Source: Mucilaginibacter geliditolerans
GTDB lineage: Bacteria > Bacteroidota > Bacteroidia > Sphingobacteriales > Sphingobacteriaceae
DNA: 64,000 nucleotides
NCBI RefSeq assembly: GCF_014200495.1
Contig: NZ_JACHBY010000011.1
Span: forward strand, 62,001-126,000
Direction of reading: 5' to 3'
Under the pieces are notes generated by a model that did not search any database, was not told where the DNA came from, and saw only the letters and a program-made list of their open reading frames with translations. Shown one piece after another: positions 17,221 to 26,617 of the stretch. A program made the position numbers and the translations under genes. How positions within the stretch are numbered: the first letter of the stretch is position 1; every line of letters starts with the position of its first letter.

Positions 17221-19584
17221 ATGCTAAAGTTGAATTACCCACTAGCCCATATTAATAAGCCCCTGTTAAAAACGTTTTTCTGTTTATTGCTTATTTTTAT
17301 AGGTATTCCGTCTTTCGCACAAAAGAAATTCACTATAAGCGGTAATATTAAAGATGCCGCAACAGGCGAAGTATTAATTGGTGCTACTGTACGTATTAAG
17401 GAACTTTCGCAAAATGGTGCTGCCAGTAATAATTACGGCTTTTATTCGCTCTCAGCACCCGAGGGCGACTACACTTTACTGATCAGTTACGTTGGTTATA
17501 TTACCGTTTCGCGCCAGATTGCACTGCATAAAAATGTGGCTTTGGATATGGTGTTGGGTGCCCGTAACGACCTGACTGAAGTTATAGTAAGCGCCAAAGG
17601 GCATAATAACGACAATGTAACATCGCCCGAAATGGGAGTGGAAAAGCTGAACATGTCGCAAATAAATAATGTGCCGGTATTGTTAGGCGAGCGCGATATT
17701 TTAAAAACCATATCCTTGCTACCCGGCGTTAAGGCGGCCAGTGAAGGTAATACCGGTTTCTATGTTCGCGGCGGCGCATCCGACCAAAATTTAATATTAC
17801 TGGATGAGGCGATCGTGTATAACGCTTCTCACTTATTTGGTTTCTTCTCTACCTTTAATTCAGATGCTATAAAGGATGTAAGCCTGTATAAAGGCGGTAT
17901 GCCCGCGCAATATGGCGGCCGCTTATCATCAGTGCTGGATATTAAGATGGACGAAGGCAATAACAAGGAGTATGTTGTTGAAGGTGGTATTGGCCTTATA
18001 TCATCACGCATAAAGCTGGAAGGTCCGATAGTAAAAGATAAGGGATCATTTATGATCAGCGCGCGGCGTACTTATATCGATGCCTTTTTAAAAGCATCGT
18101 CAGATAGTACGGTAAAAGGCAGTAAGCTCTATTTTTATGACCTGAATGCCAAAGCCAACTATCACTTTGATGATAAAAACGCCATCTATCTTTCAGGCTA
18201 TTTTGGCAAGGATGTACTGGGGCTGAGAAATACATTCGGCACCAACTGGGGTAATGCTACCGGCACTTTGCGCTTTAATCATGTGTTTAACAGCAAATTA
18301 TTCTCCAATACATCGCTGGTATACAGTAATTATAACTACACCATTCAAAGCTTTTTACCGGGGAATGATTTTAGAGCGGTATCAAAAATAACTGATATCG
18401 ACCTTAAAGAAGACTTGCAATATTATATCAATAGCAACCATACCCTGCGATTTGGTGTCGACGCGCTGCACCATAACCTGGCACCGGGCAGCCTGACCTC
18501 TAACGATAGTTCGAGCTTTAACAGTAAAGTGATCCAACGTCGCTACGGATTGGAAACAGCAGCTTATGTTAGCGATGAATGGCATGTAAACGATAAACTA
18601 ACCCTGTTGTATGGCGCCCGCCTTAGCGGGATATTTATCTTCGGCCCGGGAACTTTTAGTACTTATAATGCCGACGGCAATACATTATCTTCAAAAACCT
18701 ATCAATCAGGTGATGTGGTAAAGAGCTATTTTTACCTGGAGCCGCGCCTATCAGCCAGTTATAGCCTGGATGATCAGACATCGCTTAAAGCATCCTATAA
18801 CCGCAATACACAAAATATACATATCCTCAGCAACTCAAACAGCAGCACCCCTACCGACCTGTATGCCATGAGCAGCAACAATATCAAGCCTGAGATCGCC
18901 GATCAGGTTTCAACCGGATATTTCAGAAATTTTGATGAGAATATTTTTGAGTTCTCAACCGAGGTATATTACAAATGGCTGCAAAACCAGATAGATTATA
19001 AAGATGGCGCACAGCTGATACTGAACCAGGATGTGGAATCGCAACTGGTATATGGTACCGGACGGGCTTATGGTATTGAGTTCTACCTAAAAAAGAAATA
19101 CGGACGCTTTAATGGCTGGCTGGGCTATACACTTTCAAGAACCGAACGGAAGTTTGATGCCATAAACAACGGCAATTACTTCCCGGCCACGCAGGACCGC
19201 ACGCATGATATATCAGCAGTGGGTATATATCAGCTCAATAAACGGTGGTCGTTTTCAAGCACCTTTGTTTATGGTACGGGCAACGCGGTTACTTATCCAA
19301 ATGGTAAATATGCCATCGGCGGGGTAACTACCTATTATTATTCGCAGCGCAATGCTAATCGTGAGCCATCAAATAACCGTTTGGATATTGGTGCTACGCT
19401 TGAGGGGAAGCAGCATAAAAAATATCATTCCAGCTGGACATTTGGTATCTATAACGTTTATGATCACCGTAACCCGTATGCTATTACTTTTCGCGATAGT
19501 AAAACAAACCCCGGCACAACCGAAGCGGTGGAAACAAGCTTATTTGGCAGGGTGCCATCAGTTACCTGGAACTTTAAATTTTAA
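17221..19584 (+). CDS. TonB-dependent outer-membrane receptor with carboxypeptidase-like N-terminal domain
   Basis: A 787-residue receptor. After the signal peptide (ending IPSFAQ) comes a carboxypeptidase-regulatory-like domain (about 38-120, ISGNIKDAATGEVLIGATV), then a plug (about 140-240, GFYVRGGASDQNLILLDEA) and a beta-barrel to the C-terminal aromatic strand (VPSVTWNFKF). It belongs to the group paired with DUF4249 lipoproteins rather than SusD, and is followed 5 bp later by such a gene. The transported ligand is unknown; proximity to the fucosidase makes a glycan product possible, but DUF4249 pairs are not proven sugar systems. Confidence 0.92.
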   Translation: MLKLNYPLAHINKPLLKTFFCLLLIFIGIPSFAQKKFTISGNIKDAATGEVLIGATVRIKELSQNGAASNNYGFYSLSAPEGDYTLLISYVGYITVSRQIALHKNVALDMVLGARNDLTEVIVSAKGHNNDNVTSPEMGVEKLNMSQINNVPVLLGERDILKTISLLPGVKAASEGNTGFYVRGGASDQNLILLDEAIVYNASHLFGFFSTFNSDAIKDVSLYKGGMPAQYGGRLSSVLDIKMDEGNNKEYVVEGGIGLISSRIKLEGPIVKDKGSFMISARRTYIDAFLKASSDSTVKGSKLYFYDLNAKANYHFDDKNAIYLSGYFGKDVLGLRNTFGTNWGNATGTLRFNHVFNSKLFSNTSLVYSNYNYTIQSFLPGNDFRAVSKITDIDLKEDLQYYINSNHTLRFGVDALHHNLAPGSLTSNDSSSFNSKVIQRRYGLETAAYVSDEWHVNDKLTLLYGARLSGIFIFGPGTFSTYNADGNTLSSKTYQSGDVVKSYFYLEPRLSASYSLDDQTSLKASYNRNTQNIHILSNSNSSTPTDLYAMSSNNIKPEIADQVSTGYFRNFDENIFEFSTEVYYKWLQNQIDYKDGAQLILNQDVESQLVYGTGRAYGIEFYLKKKYGRFNGWLGYTLSRTERKFDAINNGNYFPATQDRTHDISAVGIYQLNKRWSFSSTFVYGTGNAVTYPNGKYAIGGVTTYYYSQRNANREPSNNRLDIGATLEGKQHKKYHSSWTFGIYNVYDHRNPYAITFRDSKTNPGTTEAVETSLFGRVPSVTWNFKF

Positions 19585-19589
19585 ACGGT

Positions 19590-20393
19590 ATGCAGTACAT
19601 GAAATTTAAATATCAGTTACTAATAGCAGCAATACTTTTAATTGTGGCTGCATCATGCCAAAAAGTTATCGACCTGAAATTGAATAACGCCGCCCCACAG
19701 TTGGTTATTGAGGCCAATCTTACAGATCAGTTCGGGCCGCAGTATGTAATTATTACCAAATCAGTGCCTTTTACCAGCGATAATATTTTTCCGCCTGTAA
19801 CCGATGCGGAAGTTATAATAGCTGACAGTTTGGGCTATAAGCATAAGTTAACCCAAAGTAATCCGGGGGTATATTCTATTTACCCTTTTGGTGGTATATC
19901 CGGGCATACTTATACTTTAACTGTACAAACCGGCGGTAAAACCTATACCGCAAAATCAACCATGCCTTATCCTGTTAACCTGGATACATTAACCACAAAA
20001 ACAGATGTTCTGAGTAATAAAGACTTGCGCACGGTAACGGTCAATTACCAGGATCCGAAAGATATAGCCAACCAGTACCGGTTTGTATTATACATAAACG
20101 GCCAGCAGGCAGGCGCTATCTTTACCAATGATGATAGTTTTACAAATGGCCGCTATGTAAAAGATGACCTGCTGCAAAACGGCATAGATATACACCCGCT
20201 TGATACCGCCACCGTTGAGATGGAATGTATTGATAAAAACATTTATGAATACTGGTTCAGCCTGAGCCAGCAGCAGGGTAATGGCCCGGGCGGGGGCACC
20301 ACGCCAGCCAATCCGCCATCAAATTTTAACAACAACGCGCTCGGATATTTTAGCGCGCATACTACGCAATCAAAGTCGATAATTGTAAAGTAG
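19590..20393 (+). CDS. DUF4249 outer-membrane lipoprotein, partner of the TonB receptor
   Basis: A 267-residue lipoprotein with the lipobox VAASC (Cys about 23) after a hydrophobic segment. The mature part is a beta-rich DUF4249 fold (QLVIEANLTDQ, YTLTVQTGGKTYTAKSTMP). The Ser/Gly/Pro/Asn-rich stretch GPGGGTTPANPPSNFNNN precedes a C-terminal strand. An alternative ATG three codons downstream would also keep the signal. It begins 5 bp after the receptor stop, so the two form an operon and probably a ligand-binding lid/receptor complex at the outer membrane. Confidence 0.9.
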   Translation: MQYMKFKYQLLIAAILLIVAASCQKVIDLKLNNAAPQLVIEANLTDQFGPQYVIITKSVPFTSDNIFPPVTDAEVIIADSLGYKHKLTQSNPGVYSIYPFGGISGHTYTLTVQTGGKTYTAKSTMPYPVNLDTLTTKTDVLSNKDLRTVTVNYQDPKDIANQYRFVLYINGQQAGAIFTNDDSFTNGRYVKDDLLQNGIDIHPLDTATVEMECIDKNIYEYWFSLSQQQGNGPGGGTTPANPPSNFNNNALGYFSAHTTQSKSIIVK

Positions 20394-20415
20394 AATTTAA
20401 GGTAATAAAGATTTT

Positions 20416-20490
20416 TTCACCCTCTTTGCCGCCTGCGGCAGAGAGGGGCGACAAGTGAAACGTAGTCGGGGTGAGTTAATGGAGCGCGTT
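20416..20490. repeat. Mosaic repeat, module 2 (reverse orientation)
   Basis: CACCCTCTTTGCCGCCTGCG, then GCAGAGAGGGGCGAC, GTAGTCGGGGTGAG and GGAGCGCG. This is the reverse complement of the second module seen at 44336, 56480, 59337 and 63252. Confidence 0.75.
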
Positions 20491-20510
20491 AAATATCCAT
20501 GTCATGCGCA

Positions 20511-20618
20511 TTTTAGCGCAAGTCTTGTGTTGGCGGAATGAGCGAAGGCTGACTTGTGCTTTCCTAGGAAGCACAAGTCAGCCATTTCATAGGCAACAGC
20601 ACAAGACTTGCGCTAAAA
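20511..20618. repeat. Nested double palindrome (cruciform-like)
   Basis: Outer arms at 20511-20529 and 20600-20618 are perfect 19-bp inverted copies (TTTTAGCGCAAGTCTTGTG). Inside, 20547-20561 and 20569-20583 are perfect 15-bp inverted copies (GGCTGACTTGTGCTT) around a 7-nt loop. Both arms share the ACTTGTGC / AGTCTTGTG theme. No coding sequence. Confidence 0.9.
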
Positions 20619-20642
20619 AATGGGCATTAAAATATTATTCAT

Positions 20643-20734
20643 GTCATGCCGAACTTGTTTCGGCACCTCACAAGCTAAGTGGCCAGCATGATGTTGTCAT
20701 GTCCTGTGGGGTCCTGAAACAAGTTCAGGATGAC
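20643..20734. repeat. REP-like palindrome, AACTTGTTTC family
   Basis: The ends GTCATGCCGAACTTGTTTCG and CTGAAACAAGTTCAGGATGAC are inverted copies with paired differences (GCCGAA/CGGC versus CCTGAA/CAGG), so each arm can also fold on itself. A fragment of the same sequence lies inside the repeat at 53708. Confidence 0.82.
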
Positions 20735-20746
20735 GGGGAGTTATTT

Positions 20747-20990
20747 GGGCGTTGCCTCCGGCCGTGCTATCCGCTCATACTGCACAGGCCTTAATCACAG
20801 CCTGCACTGAGGCCCTCGATTGGCCGGTATCCGCTACTATCACTAACGCATTTTCCCCCCTCCGTCTCCTTCGTCGACACCTCCCCCTAAGCTTAGGGGG
20901 AGGCTGGGTGGGGGTAAAACGCGCTCCGCCGACTCACCCGGTCGTTGCTTCACTCGACCACCCTCTCTCCGCTAAAGCGCAAAGAGGGCA
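20747..20990 (+). repeat. Mosaic repeat, modules 1, 3 and 2
   Basis: Module 1 (20747-20850, GGGCGTTGCC to CACTAACGCA) is followed by module 3 (20855-20917, with the palindrome CCTCCCCCTAAGCTTAGGGGGAGG split by AGCTT) and module 2 (20919-20990, ending CTAAAGCGCAAAGAGGG). Same order as at 63070. Confidence 0.82.
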
Positions 20991-21009
20991 GGGAAAAAAT
21001 AGGGAATCA

Positions 21010-22410
21010 TCAATCCGTATGTAAGGTGATAACCTCTGTATTTGTCGGCTTCACCAGCTTAATGCCATTGATTGTTACCCCGTCATAAGTTAAATTTTCA
21101 GCATTGCTGATAACCTCGGGTTTTGGTGTATGGAGCACGGTTACTTTTTTCAAGCTGATATTTTTGAGCGGGTTACCTTTTACGCCTACCGCATAAATGC
21201 CCACCTCGCCTGCATAATTACAGGTTACGTTATCAATAGTAAAGTTGTTAAAGTTGCAGGGATAATGGCCGCCGCGTGAACCATGATAATTGTTCTCGAA
21301 ACGAATAAAACCGGCTACCGCAGTATCACATTGTACGTTATGCACATGAATATCCTCGATAAAGCCACCGCGGTCCAGGTTGGATTTAAAGTAGATGGCG
21401 CTCAGGCATTTTTTTATCTGCACGTTATACATATACACATTCCGCACACCTGCCGACATCTCGCTGCCAATACAAAGTCCGTTAGCCTTTGACCGGAATA
21501 CACAATCCCTTACGATAACATTTTCGGTAGGCTGCCCAATGCGCCAGGCATCCTGGTCACGGCCTGCTTTAATGGCTATGCCGTCATCGCCGCTGTTAAA
21601 GTTACAGCGCTGTATCAGCACATTGGTAGTTGATTCCGGGTCGCAGCCATCGTTGTTTAAATTATGGCTATTGATGGTCACATCCTGCACGGTAACGTTA
21701 TTACATAACACCGGGTGTATAACCCAGTAAGGTGCATCCAAAATGGTAATGCCTGCTATCAATATGTTTTTACATCCAAAAAACTGGATCATATCCGGCG
21801 GCAGCTGCGCGTTATTATCACCAAATACCCGTTGGTAAACAGGAACGAGATCGTGCCCCATTTGTCGCAGCCTGTTTTGTTCCGGCGAGCCTTGCGGTCG
21901 CCATTTGGCAAAGTTTTTACTAGCTGATCCATTTATTATACCATGGCCCGTTATGGCAATATCAGAACATTGATAAGCATAGAATAACGGTGAGTAATTA
22001 TACAACTCAGTGCCTTCCCAAAGGGTAAGTACAGCTGGTAAATAATCTTTTGGTTCGCCGGAGAATATAAGTTCAGCGCCGTCATTAAAATGCAGGTTAA
22101 CATGGCTTTTGAGTACAACGGGGCCCGCTATATAGAACGTCCCTTTAGGCACGACAACCTCGCCACCGCCGCTCACGCTGCATAAGCTGATCACCTTATC
22201 AAAAACAGCTTTGGTATCTGTTTTACCATCAGCAATTGCTCCGTAGTTTACGATGTTGAAAGTATCCTTTTTAAACTCAGGCACTTTAATATTTTTAAGG
22301 ATCAGGTCTACAGGTGATAATACTTTTTGCTTACGCTGAGCATCCGCATTGGCAGCAAGAATTAAAAAAAATGCTATCAGCAGGTATCTAAGTTTACGTT
22401 GATTTATCAT
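21010..22410 (-). CDS. GH28 polygalacturonase-type glycosidase, secreted
   Basis: A 466-residue right-handed beta-helix enzyme with a signal peptide (LLIAFFLILAANADAQ). GH28 signatures are present: NYGAIADGKTD near residue 53, NNDGCDPES (about 252-260) holding the catalytic Asp of the NTD-type motif, SGDDGIAIKAG (about 273-283) with the Asp pair, and GSEMSAGV in place of the GHG segment. The latter variant is usual in Bacteroidota members acting on substituted pectins. Probable substrate is galacturonan or rhamnogalacturonan oligosaccharides in the periplasm. No SusC/SusD pair adjoins it. An alternative pectin-side-chain specificity cannot be excluded. Confidence 0.9.
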   Translation of the reverse strand: MINQRKLRYLLIAFFLILAANADAQRKQKVLSPVDLILKNIKVPEFKKDTFNIVNYGAIADGKTDTKAVFDKVISLCSVSGGGEVVVPKGTFYIAGPVVLKSHVNLHFNDGAELIFSGEPKDYLPAVLTLWEGTELYNYSPLFYAYQCSDIAITGHGIINGSASKNFAKWRPQGSPEQNRLRQMGHDLVPVYQRVFGDNNAQLPPDMIQFFGCKNILIAGITILDAPYWVIHPVLCNNVTVQDVTINSHNLNNDGCDPESTTNVLIQRCNFNSGDDGIAIKAGRDQDAWRIGQPTENVIVRDCVFRSKANGLCIGSEMSAGVRNVYMYNVQIKKCLSAIYFKSNLDRGGFIEDIHVHNVQCDTAVAGFIRFENNYHGSRGGHYPCNFNNFTIDNVTCNYAGEVGIYAVGVKGNPLKNISLKKVTVLHTPKPEVISNAENLTYDGVTINGIKLVKPTNTEVITLHTD

Positions 22411-22505
22411 GGCAGATAATAAGATGAGTAAATTTAAATGATTATATTTAGTACCCTTATTTATATTAAAGATTTTACCTTTAATCGCATTTTAAAGTTA
22501 TCCAC

Positions 22506-23330
22506 TTGAAAAGACTAATTTTTACTTTTTGTTTGCTGCAGCTGTTTACACTAATCGCGTTTGCACAGGATAAGCAGATATCCTACGGCAATAACCCTGC
22601 CGCCGGTAAGTACTATAATATTCGCGGCATAAAAATGTACTGCGAAGTTTATGGCAAAGGTAAGCCCTTGTTAATGATACATGGCAACGGTGGCGATATC
22701 AGCGCGTTCTCAAATAATATCCCCTACTTCTCCAAAAAATATATGGTTATAGTACCTGATAGCCGTGCACAGGGCAAATCAACCGACAGCCGTGATTCTC
22801 TAAGCTTTGAAATGATGGCCGATGATTTTGCAGCACTGCTGGATGTAATGCACATCAAATCAACCTATGTGATCGGCTGGAGCGACGGTGGGATAAATGC
22901 ACTGCTGCTAGCCATGCGCCATCCTGAAAAGGTAATTAAACTGGCCTCAACCGGGGCTAACCTATGGCCAGATTCAACGGCCCTTATTCCGAAATATTGG
23001 CTAGGGGAACGGGATGATTATAATGCCTCAAAAAACAAGATATTTAAGACTGCGAAAGAAAAAAACGATCAGAAGATATTTTTGCTGGATTGGGTTCAAC
23101 CGAATATCCCTTTACTGGAATTAAGGAAGGTTAAATGCCCATCCCTAATTATTAGCGGCGATCATGATCTGATCGTAATACAGCATACCGTTTTAATATA
23201 TCAGAATATTCCGCATGCCTATTTGTGGATCCTACCAGATTCACCGCACGGCACATTACAGGCCCATGCCGCTGAATTCAATAAAAAAGTGGATGAGTTT
23301 TTTACTACACCTTTTCATGTTTGGAATTAA
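22506..23330 (+). CDS. Alpha/beta hydrolase, exported
   Basis: A 274-residue alpha/beta-fold hydrolase. The start is TTG at 22506: it is the only start giving the full signal peptide ([20 protein letters not shown]), and no ATG lies before the conserved domain. The catalytic triad is visible: nucleophile Ser126 in GWSDGG, Asp in SGDHD (about 221) and His in SPHGT (about 249). The oxyanion region is IHGNGG (59-64). Substrate unknown; ester or carboxyl-ester hydrolysis in the periplasm is likely. The next gene starts 2 bp after the stop, indicating one transcript. Confidence 0.85.
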   Translation: MKRLIFTFCLLQLFTLIAFAQDKQISYGNNPAAGKYYNIRGIKMYCEVYGKGKPLLMIHGNGGDISAFSNNIPYFSKKYMVIVPDSRAQGKSTDSRDSLSFEMMADDFAALLDVMHIKSTYVIGWSDGGINALLLAMRHPEKVIKLASTGANLWPDSTALIPKYWLGERDDYNASKNKIFKTAKEKNDQKIFLLDWVQPNIPLLELRKVKCPSLIISGDHDLIVIQHTVLIYQNIPHAYLWILPDSPHGTLQAHAAEFNKKVDEFFTTPFHVWN

Positions 23331-23332
23331 TT

Positions 23333-23548
23333 ATGCAACCCAATAATATATTACACGGCAAAACTTTGGAAATGGTGCTTAACGAACTGGTAGCACATCA
23401 TGGCTGGCCAGAGCTGGGTTACCGTATCCGTATCAATTGTTTTTTGGATGATCCGAGCATTAAATCAAGTCTCAAATTTTTACGCAAAACGCCCTGGGCA
23501 CGCAAAAAGGTAGAGGATCTGTATATAGAAACTTTTAGCAAACCCTGA
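23333..23548 (+). CDS. VF530-family (DUF2132) small protein
   Basis: A 71-residue protein of the VF530/DUF2132 family: [23 protein letters not shown] near the start, then [24 protein letters not shown], which is the family hallmark. I use the ATG at 23333; the TTG at 23321 would overlap the preceding gene. Members fold as small helical proteins with proposed DNA binding; function is not established. It follows the hydrolase gene after 2 bp, probably by operon convenience rather than shared pathway. Confidence 0.85.
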   Translation: MQPNNILHGKTLEMVLNELVAHHGWPELGYRIRINCFLDDPSIKSSLKFLRKTPWARKKVEDLYIETFSKP

Positions 23549-23591
23549 TTATTGCGGGGTACCCTGACTAAAGCCGGGTTTTGTGCTGATA

Positions 23592-23625
23592 TTCATTGCG
23601 GTTGGTTAAAACCAACTGCAATGAA
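23592..23625. terminator. Hairpin between convergent genes
   Basis: A 16-bp stem (TTCATTGCGGTTGGTT pairing with AACCAACTGCAATGAA, one G-U) with almost no loop. No U run on either strand, so termination is possible but unproven. It lies between the VF530 gene and the convergent ammonium transporter. Confidence 0.5.
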
Positions 23626-23690
23626 CAGATAAAATTCCTTCTAAATTATAGTAATCCGAGAAGTAAGACCAGGCAATTACTATTGAATCG

Positions 23691-24998
23691 CTATAGTTTT
23701 TCTCCGTGCTGGCTAATATCCAAACCAATGATCTCATCTTCAGCTGAAACACGCAGCGGCGATATCATATCAGTAATTTTCAGTAACAGCAATGAGCCGA
23801 AAAATGAGAATATCGATACCAACACCAACGCAATACATTGTACAAAGAACAAGTGTGTTTGACCAAAAAATAAGCCATTGCCTGTAGTATTGCCCGGGTT
23901 AACATTTTGATTAGCGAAAACGCCGGTAAGCAGCATACCTACCATACCTCCTACGCCGTGACAAGGGAAAACGTCTAATGTGTCATCAATTGTTGTGCGT
24001 GTACGCCATTCAACCACCAGGTTACTTATTATTGATGATATAATACCTATTGCCAGTGAATGCGGAATGGAAACAAAACCCGCGGCAGGTGTAATGGCTA
24101 CCAAGCCAACAACTGCACCTATACAGGTACCCATTGCAGATGGCTTGTGCCCGCGCAGCATATCAAAAAATATCCAGGTTAAGCCTGCCGCTGCTGATGC
24201 CGTTGTGCTTGTGGCCAATGCGGTAACTGCCAAATGATTTGCGCCAAATGCCGAGCCTGCGTTAAAACCAAACCACCCGAACCATAATAAACCGGTACCT
24301 ATCATAACATAAGTAATACGGGCGGGAGTATGATCCTGGTCGCTGCGGCGCTTCAGGTACAGGGCCGATGCAAGCGCTGCCCAGCCTGCCGACATATGCA
24401 CTACCGTTCCACCTGCAAAATCAAGCACGCCTAACTTACTAAGCAAGCCATCAGGGTGCCAGGTGCAATGCGCCAGCGGTGAAAATATGAATATAGAAAA
24501 CAGGCAAACGAATAATATATAAGAGTTAAAACGGATACGCCCGGCAAAAGCACCGGTAATCAACGCCGGGGTTATGATAGCGAATTTCAACTGGTACATG
24601 GCAAATAACAGTAACGGGATAGTTGGAGCCAGTTTCCAGGTGGAGTTACCCAGCATGCCTTTCATCATAAAATAGGTGCGCGGATCGCCTATTATGCCAT
24701 AGAAACTATCGCCAAAGGCCAAACTAAAACCAAAGATACCCCACATTACAGTGATAATAACCATACACACAATGCTTTGCAGCATGGTTGAAATCACATT
24801 CTTCTTGGTTACCATCCCACCGTAAAAAAAGGCAAGGCCAGGTGTCATGATCAAAACCAGTGCTGTCGACATCAGCATCCAGGCAATATCGCCGGTATTA
24901 AAATGGGGATTGCCGGTATTATTTAATTCAACCGACGGGAAAATAAATGTCAGTATTAAAATGACTACGATTATAAAAAAGGGGAAATAACGCTTCAT
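23691..24998 (-). CDS. amtB: Ammonium transporter
   Basis: A 435-residue Amt protein with about 11 membrane segments after an N-terminal hydrophobic segment that may be a signal sequence. The pore motifs are present: DFAGGTVVHMSAG with the first pore His (about 180), and DVFPCHGVGGMVG with the second (about 350). PGLAFFYGGMV marks the N-terminal Amt signature. It moves ammonium across the inner membrane. No glnK/P-II gene adjoins it, although amtB-glnK pairs are common. It is monocistronic, convergent with the VF530 gene and downstream of nuoN in the same direction. Confidence 0.96.
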   Translation of the reverse strand: MKRYFPFFIIVVILILTFIFPSVELNNTGNPHFNTGDIAWMLMSTALVLIMTPGLAFFYGGMVTKKNVISTMLQSIVCMVIITVMWGIFGFSLAFGDSFYGIIGDPRTYFMMKGMLGNSTWKLAPTIPLLLFAMYQLKFAIITPALITGAFAGRIRFNSYILFVCLFSIFIFSPLAHCTWHPDGLLSKLGVLDFAGGTVVHMSAGWAALASALYLKRRSDQDHTPARITYVMIGTGLLWFGWFGFNAGSAFGANHLAVTALATSTTASAAAGLTWIFFDMLRGHKPSAMGTCIGAVVGLVAITPAAGFVSIPHSLAIGIISSIISNLVVEWRTRTTIDDTLDVFPCHGVGGMVGMLLTGVFANQNVNPGNTTGNGLFFGQTHLFFVQCIALVLVSIFSFFGSLLLLKITDMISPLRVSAEDEIIGLDISQHGEKL

Positions 24999-25102
24999 TA
25001 ACTTTCAGTATAATTTAAAAAAGGCCTGAAAGTATGATTTATTTCATATAAAAGCGAAATAAACAATGATAAATATCGAAAAAAGAACAAAAACTTTACG
25101 TT

Positions 25103-26614
25103 TTACAAATATCTAAGCAACAGATCGGGAAAAACACCAAGAAAAATTAATAATAATGAGATTATTATTACCAAAATTATCAGATTATTTGATCCACTAA
25201 CGACATCGTGGGTATTTTCATTCCGTTTTACAAATAAATAAAGCGGGATCCTGATGTAATAAAATAACGATACTACGGTAGCCAACGCCCCGGTAACCAT
25301 GAGCAGTAACATCCATATATCATGATTTTGCTGGTAAACCTCATAAACTGCCGAAAATACAAATACCTTTCCCGTAAACCCCGCAGTAACAGGTAAGCCA
25401 GTGAGCGATATCAGTATAATTACAAAACATACCGAAGCTAAAGGATATTTAAGCCCGAGTCCTTTGTAATCCGTCACATCTTCGGCACCTGTTACATTGG
25501 TAAAGTAGCTGGCTAATGCCAGTGCGCCGATGTTGGCAATACCGTAAACCAGCAGGTAATAAGTTAAAGCTGATATACCCTGTGAGTTAAACGTAACTAT
25601 GGCCATTAAAGCAAACCCGGTATGACCTATGCTTGAATAAGCGAGCATCCGCTTCACATTGGTTTGTAATAAAGCAGCAAAGTTGCCGGCTATTATGGTA
25701 ATAATACCAACCGCCGACAGGAATAAATGAAAATCAAACGCGTTCCATTTGGCAAAGAAGATGAACGGGGTTAAAAAGTTAATGAGCAATGCAAAACCAG
25801 CTACTTTTGGTAAGGTCGACAAATATGCTGTAACGGGTGTGGACGCGCCTTCATAAACATCGGGCACCCAAAAATGCATCGGCACAAATGATAGCTTAAA
25901 GCCTATGCCTGCCAGTACCAGTACCAATGCGAATGAAACGGGCAAAGGATTAACCTGTGTTAAACCCTGTACCAGGTTGCCGCCAAACAAATTAAGCGAG
26001 CCAGTATATACATAGAGTAACGAAATACCATACAGCATTATAGCAGATGCTGCCGCGCCAAAAAGCACATATTTTAAACCCGCCTCGGTGCTGAATGAAC
26101 TCTCTGAACGGTAAGCCACCAGCAGGTATGAAGCAATGGATACCATCTCGATTGATAAATAAATGGATAGCAGATTAACCGCCATCACCATTAAATGCAG
26201 CCCGGTTAGGGATGCTATGACGATGGAATACAGATCTGATAACCCTTTGCGGTGCTTGGCTAAATTATTATCCCAATCAAAGTATAGCAGCAGCATAAAC
26301 GCCAGCACATCAATCACAAATTTAAAGTTGATGCCTGTGCGAGTAAGCAACAGCATTTCATTAAAAAGAAAATGGCCATTGGCTTGCCCGTTTACCAATA
26401 ATAATGATATCTGCAGCAAATCCTTTATGATCACACCCAATATACCTGCGCAAGCTATAAACTTTACTATCCAACGGGAGTTCTTACCAAAAAGCAGATC
26501 TGTTACCAATACTACAATGAAAAGCCCCGCCAGGTATATTTCGGGCATAAAATATTTAATGCTGTCAACAACATCCTGTAAGTAGCCTGGTATTAATGGT
26601 AACAGATCGTGCAT
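25103..26614 (-). CDS. nuoN: NADH-quinone oxidoreductase subunit N
   Basis: A 503-residue antiporter-like subunit of complex I with about 14 membrane segments. The Mrp-type signature region is seen in SIEMVSIASYLLVAY (essential Glu, about 154) and GIGFKLSFVPMHFWVPDVYEGA (Lys and the discontinuous helix). It helps pump protons while electrons pass from NADH to menaquinone. Last gene of the nuoH-N cluster; its start lies only 3 bp after the DUF4139 gene stop, so it depends on that gene's transcript. Confidence 0.96.
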   Translation of the reverse strand: MHDLLPLIPGYLQDVVDSIKYFMPEIYLAGLFIVVLVTDLLFGKNSRWIVKFIACAGILGVIIKDLLQISLLLVNGQANGHFLFNEMLLLTRTGINFKFVIDVLAFMLLLYFDWDNNLAKHRKGLSDLYSIVIASLTGLHLMVMAVNLLSIYLSIEMVSIASYLLVAYRSESSFSTEAGLKYVLFGAAASAIMLYGISLLYVYTGSLNLFGGNLVQGLTQVNPLPVSFALVLVLAGIGFKLSFVPMHFWVPDVYEGASTPVTAYLSTLPKVAGFALLINFLTPFIFFAKWNAFDFHLFLSAVGIITIIAGNFAALLQTNVKRMLAYSSIGHTGFALMAIVTFNSQGISALTYYLLVYGIANIGALALASYFTNVTGAEDVTDYKGLGLKYPLASVCFVIILISLTGLPVTAGFTGKVFVFSAVYEVYQQNHDIWMLLLMVTGALATVVSLFYYIRIPLYLFVKRNENTHDVVSGSNNLIILVIIISLLLIFLGVFPDLLLRYL

Positions 26615-26617
26615 TAC

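Noticed and set aside
17221..20393. SusC/SusD polysaccharide utilisation locus
   Set aside because: The lipoprotein is DUF4249, not SusD, and the receptor matches that pair type, so a classical PUL is not supported.
20504..21024. Open frames in the repeat block after the DUF4249 gene
   Set aside because: They are translations of palindromes and mosaic repeats; no coding evidence.
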